A stretch of 64,000 nt of DNA from NCBI GenBank assembly GCA_035934385.1, contig DASYXY010000044.1:1-64000 (forward strand). Reading direction: 5' to 3'. The position numbers and the translations under genes were made by a program. The notes beneath the pieces are model-generated. The model did not search any database and was not told the DNA's origin. It worked only from the letters and a program-made list of their open reading frames with translations. Positions 60,886 to 64,000 of this stretch are shown here, piece after piece; positions within the stretch are counted from its first letter, which is position 1; every line of letters starts with the position of its first letter. This DNA is from CF-118 sp035934385. GTDB lineage: Bacteria; Chloroflexota; Dormibacteria; Dormibacterales; Dormibacteraceae.

Positions 60886-61113
60886 ATGAGCACAAGCGTT
60901 GCGATCCCAAGACCTCCGTACGCGATCGGTCCTGTCGCGATTCTCATCGCGCTGATCGCCGTCTTCGTTTTTGGCGCCCTCAGTGGCTATCTCGTCAGGC
61001 CGTCAACGGCCCCCGCGGCTCCGCAGGCCGCAAGCGCGTGCCCGGTCGGAACGCACGCCGTGGTGTGGTACACGGCCCGATCGTGGGCGTGTGTCGAGGG
61101 CGCGCCGAGCTAG
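60886..61113 (+). CDS. Small single-pass membrane protein, likely ECF target
   Basis: A 75-residue protein with a helix at about residues 15-38 (AIGPVAILIALIAVFVFGAL) flanked by a short basic N terminus and an exported Ala/Pro-rich tail that holds two cysteines (SACPVG...SWACVEG). Those could form a disulfide outside. A strong ribosome site AAGGAG lies 7 nt upstream. The GGAAC-N18-CGTAT element upstream suggests control by the adjacent sigma factor. No family is recognised. Confidence 0.7.
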   Translation: MSTSVAIPRPPYAIGPVAILIALIAVFVFGALSGYLVRPSTAPAAPQAASACPVGTHAVVWYTARSWACVEGAPS

Positions 61114-61122
61114 CTGGGCGTC

Positions 61123-62364
61123 TCAGAGATGGCAGGCCGGCTGTTGAGCGCCCTCCGCGTGGACGTTGGAGGAATTCGTGACGAGTGAGCCCTGGTCTGT
61201 AGTGATCGGCGTCGCGAGCAGAGGCGTGAGCGACGCCGTCACGTTCGCGATATTCGTGACGGCCAGGCTATTGCCCTGAGAGCGGTAGGTGAGGCAAGTC
61301 ATGTCACCCACTCCAAGCGTGCTCGCGACCGGACCGGCTCCCGTCCAGACGACGTTCACCGTGAGCGGCAGCGTGATGTTGGCGGGGCCGCCAGGCTGAC
61401 ATGTCGGAGTGTCTGTCGTGATGACCTTGTTGAGGGTGGCGCCTGTCACGCCGTTGGACGAGAAGTCGGCGGCGGTCAACACGAAACAACCAAAGGCGAA
61501 GGTCCCCGGGCCAAAGAAGTTGATGCGCACGTCGAACTCGTTCTGCGTGGTCGACTGACCGCCTTTCGGGCTCGAGGTCTGCGTCGACTTCGTGACGAAC
61601 AAGCCCACGTCCGTGCCCTGCGTCGGGTCGAAGAGGTCGAAGCCCGCGCGCGTTGAGGCGCTCGTGTAGTCCCCCGCCGGGGGCGGCCCTGCGCCGCCGG
61701 GTATCCCCGGAGAGGGCTGGCAGCCGAAGACGGTCGGGCTCGGACCTTCGGCGTGGATGCGCTCGTCGTCTGATCGCAGCAGCTGGAACTGCGCCGCGGC
61801 GAACTGGTCGGGGAACACCGGCGCGAGCGTGCCGGATGCGCTGGCGTTGTTGATGACGCTGGTGATGGTCTCGTCCATGTGGTAGGTGCCGCAGCTCAAG
61901 ATCTGGATGCGCCGATTGTTCGAAACCGGTCCAATCCCAGTCCAGGTCACATTGACCGTGAACGGCGTCGGAATGTCGCCCGGAAAGTCGCACGGTGCGG
62001 TTGCGTCAGTGATTGTCACGTTGAGCGTTGCAGCGGTCGTAGACAGCGCGAACGTGGACGGGTCGATCTGGTAGCAACCGCTCCCAAAAAAGCCGTTACC
62101 GAAGGCCTGGATGATCACGTTGGTCGTCCGGGTGGTGGTGGTCGGGCCGCCCAGCGGCGCCGCCACCCTGGTGCCGTCAAAGAGCGTCACATTGAGGTTC
62201 ACCCCTGAGGCGGACGTTGCGAAGAATCCGGCCTCGAGCGATGTGTTTACGTACTGGCCGGCCGGGATGACGCCTGGTGGCTGGGCAAGCGCCGGGGAAG
62301 CGCCAAAGACCATGACCGACACCACGCCGGAAACCGCGACTGCAAAGCATCGGAGTGCCTTCAT
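61123..62364 (-). CDS. Secreted protein with a tandem-duplicated domain of about 180 residues
   Basis: A 413-residue protein starting at ATG 62364 (ribosome site GGGGAAG) with a signal peptide ending GASPALA. The mature chain is two copies of one domain: each begins PAG-Y-S-aromatic (PAGQYVNTSLEAGFF / PAGDYTSASTRAGFD), has a VNVTWTG / VNVVWTG strand, a late Cys-Thr-Tyr segment and ends IHAEG / VHAEG. Each copy holds several paired cysteines, so it is a beta-rich, disulfide-stabilised exported domain. I do not recognise the family. Low charge and high Thr, Asn and Gly fit an extracellular location. Confidence 0.72.
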   Translation of the reverse strand: MKALRCFAVAVSGVVSVMVFGASPALAQPPGVIPAGQYVNTSLEAGFFATSASGVNLNVTLFDGTRVAAPLGGPTTTTRTTNVIIQAFGNGFFGSGCYQIDPSTFALSTTAATLNVTITDATAPCDFPGDIPTPFTVNVTWTGIGPVSNNRRIQILSCGTYHMDETITSVINNASASGTLAPVFPDQFAAAQFQLLRSDDERIHAEGPSPTVFGCQPSPGIPGGAGPPPAGDYTSASTRAGFDLFDPTQGTDVGLFVTKSTQTSSPKGGQSTTQNEFDVRINFFGPGTFAFGCFVLTAADFSSNGVTGATLNKVITTDTPTCQPGGPANITLPLTVNVVWTGAGPVASTLGVGDMTCLTYRSQGNSLAVTNIANVTASLTPLLATPITTDQGSLVTNSSNVHAEGAQQPACHL

Positions 62365-62400
62365 CGAGACTTCCCCAACCTTCAATGTCGGTTGCCTGAG

Positions 62401-62414
62401 CAGTTCGCTAACTG
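62401..62414. promoter_or_regulatory. Inverted repeat CAGTTCGCTAACTG in a divergent promoter region
   Basis: Five-bp arms around CGCT, 36 bp upstream of the secreted-protein ATG, in the 142-bp gap to the divergent small secreted gene. A regulator site is possible; weak evidence. Confidence 0.3.
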
Positions 62415-62506
62415 TAAAAGGCGACGTGCGCGGCGGCAAGAAGGTTCTTTGGTGCGATACTCGAGGCCCACCGTCCAGCCGTCCATTCCGTGCGGTTGAG
62501 GTTGAA

Positions 62507-62788
62507 ATGACAAGAAGGGTTGTCGGTTTCATCGGTGTTTTCGGCCTTTTGTGTGGAATCGGCGTGGTCCAGGTCAGCGCCGACGACATTGGCTACAACC
62601 CGCCACCTGCCGCCCAGGCCAACTGCGACGCCGGCCACGGCGCCTTCGGAGCGTTCTCGCACCACTTCCAGTTCCAGGTCCCGTCGGGTTTTAACTGGAT
62701 AGCCGCCGACGCCAAAGAAGATGGCGGTATGGGGCACGAGACCGGGCCGACCAACTCCGGCTTCTCGCAGTTCTGCAAGACGCAGTAG
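62507..62788 (+). CDS. Small secreted protein
   Basis: A 93-residue protein with a signal peptide (RRVVGFIGVFGLLCGIGVV, ending VSA) and a mature part of about 68 residues rich in Gly, His, Asn and aromatic residues (GAFGAFSHHFQFQVPSGFNWI). Two cysteines (QANCDAG and SQFCKTQ) could bridge the ends. ATG 62507 has GAGG 6-9 nt upstream; the longer frame from 62111 lies antisense to the neighbouring gene. Divergent from the tandem-domain secreted protein. Function unknown. Confidence 0.68.
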   Translation: MTRRVVGFIGVFGLLCGIGVVQVSADDIGYNPPPAAQANCDAGHGAFGAFSHHFQFQVPSGFNWIAADAKEDGGMGHETGPTNSGFSQFCKTQ

Positions 62789-62841
62789 CCGGGCGGATCC
62801 CCGCCGGCCGGCGGCCTTTCTGTCGACCCATCTGCATCACG

Positions 62842-62897
62842 AGTGAGGACTCGATTCCATGCCCGGATTCGAACCGGGACGACGGCGTGTCCTCACT
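62842..62897. other. Nested hairpin with a tRNA T-arm-like core
   Basis: AGTGAGGAC (62842-62850) and GTCCTCACT (62889-62897) pair over 9 bp. Inside them CCCGGATTCGAACCGGG (62862-62878) forms a 5-bp stem whose loop reads TTCGAAT on the minus strand, exactly like a T-arm. There is no 5' acceptor, anticodon arm or CCA, so this is not an intact tRNA. It may be a terminator or a tRNA 3'-end remnant. The stem overlaps the stop region of the gene to the right. Confidence 0.5.
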
Positions 62898-64000
62898 GAT
62901 CCTGCCAGAGGGCCCGCTCCACAGAGAAGACTCGCCAATCTCCTGGCACGCCTTTCAGACTGTGTGCGCCTTGATCCGCGAAAACCAGCTCGGAGCCGGC
63001 GACAAGATCCTTCACGGTCGATGAGACGAGCACCTGTCCCGGTTTCGAGATCGCCAGCAACCTGGCGCCGATATGAACCGCGATGCCGCGCAGTTTCCCG
63101 TCCACGAGCGTGCATTCGCCTGTGTGAACGCCGGCCCGAATTTCGATGCCGAATCTATCAAGTGCATCGGTGATGGCGCAGGCGCATCGGATAGCGCGCG
63201 CGGGGCCATCGAAGATGAGGAGAAATCCATCGCCGGCGTGGTCCTGCTCCCGCCCCCGAAAGCGACCGAGAGTCCCGCGCACGATTCGGTCATGGTCGGC
63301 GACCAATTCACTCCATTTGCGGTCTTTCATCGCAGCCGCACGTGCGGTTGAGCCGACCACGTCCGTGAAGAGCACGGTGGCCAGGACAGTGTCACTCGCG
63401 ACCGGCATCCGGCGCACCTGAAGGAACCGCTCGATTTCGGCGACGATCGCGTCGAAGTCCCCAACCCACGGCATCGCATCGCTGCCGGGAAGCCTCACGA
63501 ACTCGGCACCCGGAATTATGGAAGAGAGGTACTCGTCGGCGGCCGGATCGCGCCACTCCCTCGCTATGACCAGGGTTGGCACCCGAAGGGTGCGGAGTAT
63601 GTCTCGGACGTCCGTCTCATGCCACTGACGTAACAGGGCTGTAGCGGCGCCGGGAGTCACCCAGTGGCGTTGCGTCTTTGCGAACCAGCGCACGAACTCA
63701 GGGTCCTGGCTCACCGAGGGATTGTCAGAAAGAAGCCTGGCCGCATACCGCTCCGTCCCCCAACCGGCCTCCACGAATTCGAGCCAACGACGAAACGTCG
63801 ATTCGGATTGGCCCCACGGGTAGTCGTCGGCCGGCGCACTTCGCGCTTTCGCCCCAAAAAGGAGCAGCGCCGCCGTGCGCTCGGGATGCATGGCAGCGAA
63901 CATCGCCGCAGCGCCAAAACCCTGGCCCGTGCCCAACACTGCGGTAGACACGGACTCTGTGGCGTCCAGGACGGCCTCTAGGTCTTCGACTTGCGTCTCC
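62893..64000 (-). CDS. Alpha/beta-hydrolase fold - adenylate cyclase fusion (cut by window edge)
   Basis: The frame stays open beyond a GTG at 63951 to the window end, so the N terminus is missing. Up to residue about 170 it is an alpha/beta-hydrolase: AVLGTGQGFGAAAMFAAMHPER, 'WHETDVRDILRTLRVPTLV'. The nucleophile elbow reads G-T-G-Q-G, lacking the serine, so hydrolase activity is probably lost and the domain may act as a sensor. The C-terminal 170 residues are a class III cyclase (LFTDVVGST, AGDGFLLIFDGP), with an altered VHIGARL at the Asn/Arg site. Such fusions are common in actinobacteria and relatives. Confidence 0.85.
   Translation of the reverse strand, partial: ETQVEDLEAVLDATESVSTAVLGTGQGFGAAAMFAAMHPERTAALLLFGAKARSAPADDYPWGQSESTFRRWLEFVEAGWGTERYAARLLSDNPSVSQDPEFVRWFAKTQRHWVTPGAATALLRQWHETDVRDILRTLRVPTLVIAREWRDPAADEYLSSIIPGAEFVRLPGSDAMPWVGDFDAIVAEIERFLQVRRMPVASDTVLATVLFTDVVGSTARAAAMKDRKWSELVADHDRIVRGTLGRFRGREQDHAGDGFLLIFDGPARAIRCACAITDALDRFGIEIRAGVHTGECTLVDGKLRGIAVHIGARLLAISKPGQVLVSSTVKDLVAGSELVFADQGAHSLKGVPGDWRVFSVERALWQDQ

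Noticed and set aside
62862..62878. tRNA gene
   Set aside because: Only a T-arm is present; no acceptor stem, anticodon arm or CCA can be placed on either strand.

Overview
The window is GC-rich and densely packed, with many 1-35 bp gene overlaps. It has no insertion sequence, phage or CRISPR array and reads as core chromosome of a free-living terrabacterium. Pointers to an actinobacterium-, Chloroflexota- or Dormibacterota-like organism are: a Gram-positive-type LexA box (CGAAC-N4-GTTCG), a deazaflavin (F420)-type Ddn-like protein, MenG with a polyprenyl synthetase, an AcrA1-like double-SDR protein, abundant adenylate-cyclase fusions, a solitary 5S rRNA gene, and several start codons placed 6-7 nt after a TANNNT box (apparently leaderless mRNAs). 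Assignment to Ca. Dormibacterota is my best guess, not proven.

Layout. 0-10 kb: a double-SDR reductase, an MFS exporter, and a uvrB-thioesterase-thioesterase-uvrA cluster behind a perfect SOS box. 10-18 kb: a second leftward run, polA-mutM-PAP2-cutA-ABC transporter-moeA. 18-22.5 kb: bifunctional nuclease, MgtC-like protein (no normal start codon), DegV, a metallo-hydrolase, an SCP2 protein, a lipoprotein and a DksA/TraR protein. 22.5-34.4 kb: CoA-thioester and aromatic-type catabolism (aldehyde dehydrogenase, enoyl-CoA hydratase, an IpdAB-like CoA-transferase pair, and a three-subunit molybdenum hydroxylase whose FAD subunit carries the extra Fe-S insert of 4-hydroxybenzoyl-CoA reductase), together with rsgA and aroC. 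34.4-38.6 kb: twin Flp pilins, KDPG aldolase, then a TetR - helper - YjbQ::polyprenyl-synthetase fusion operon facing menG. 38.7-47.7 kb: thiolase and two enoyl-CoA hydratases, moaA, a GNAT protein, a two-piece adenylate cyclase/AAA/TPR regulator, and xseAB. 47.7-55.4 kb: a giant nucleotide-transporter-like/HEAT/cNMP-binding protein, a DUF559 endonuclease-like gene bracketed by near-identical motifs, htpX, a glycosyltransferase and flippase, bS21, and a solitary 5S rRNA gene. 55.4-64 kb: an MFS-TetR efflux operon with a readable promoter/operator, glyoxalase-like and Ddn-like proteins, an ECF sigma factor with an NHL-propeller membrane partner and matched divergent promoters, secreted proteins, and a hydrolase-cyclase fusion cut by the right edge.

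Working together: moaA and moeA supply cofactor steps for the molybdenum hydroxylase. Its product could feed the enoyl-CoA hydratases, thiolase and CoA-transferase pair. uvrA, uvrB, polA, mutM and xseAB form a strong DNA-repair component. Two cyclase proteins plus one cNMP-binding protein suggest cyclic-nucleotide signalling. The most interesting candidates for undescribed biology are the YjbQ::prenyl-synthase operon, the SOS-linked thioesterases, the motif-flanked DUF559 gene, the ECF/NHL-propeller module with its paired promoters, and the MgtC gene lying in frame behind a UAG.
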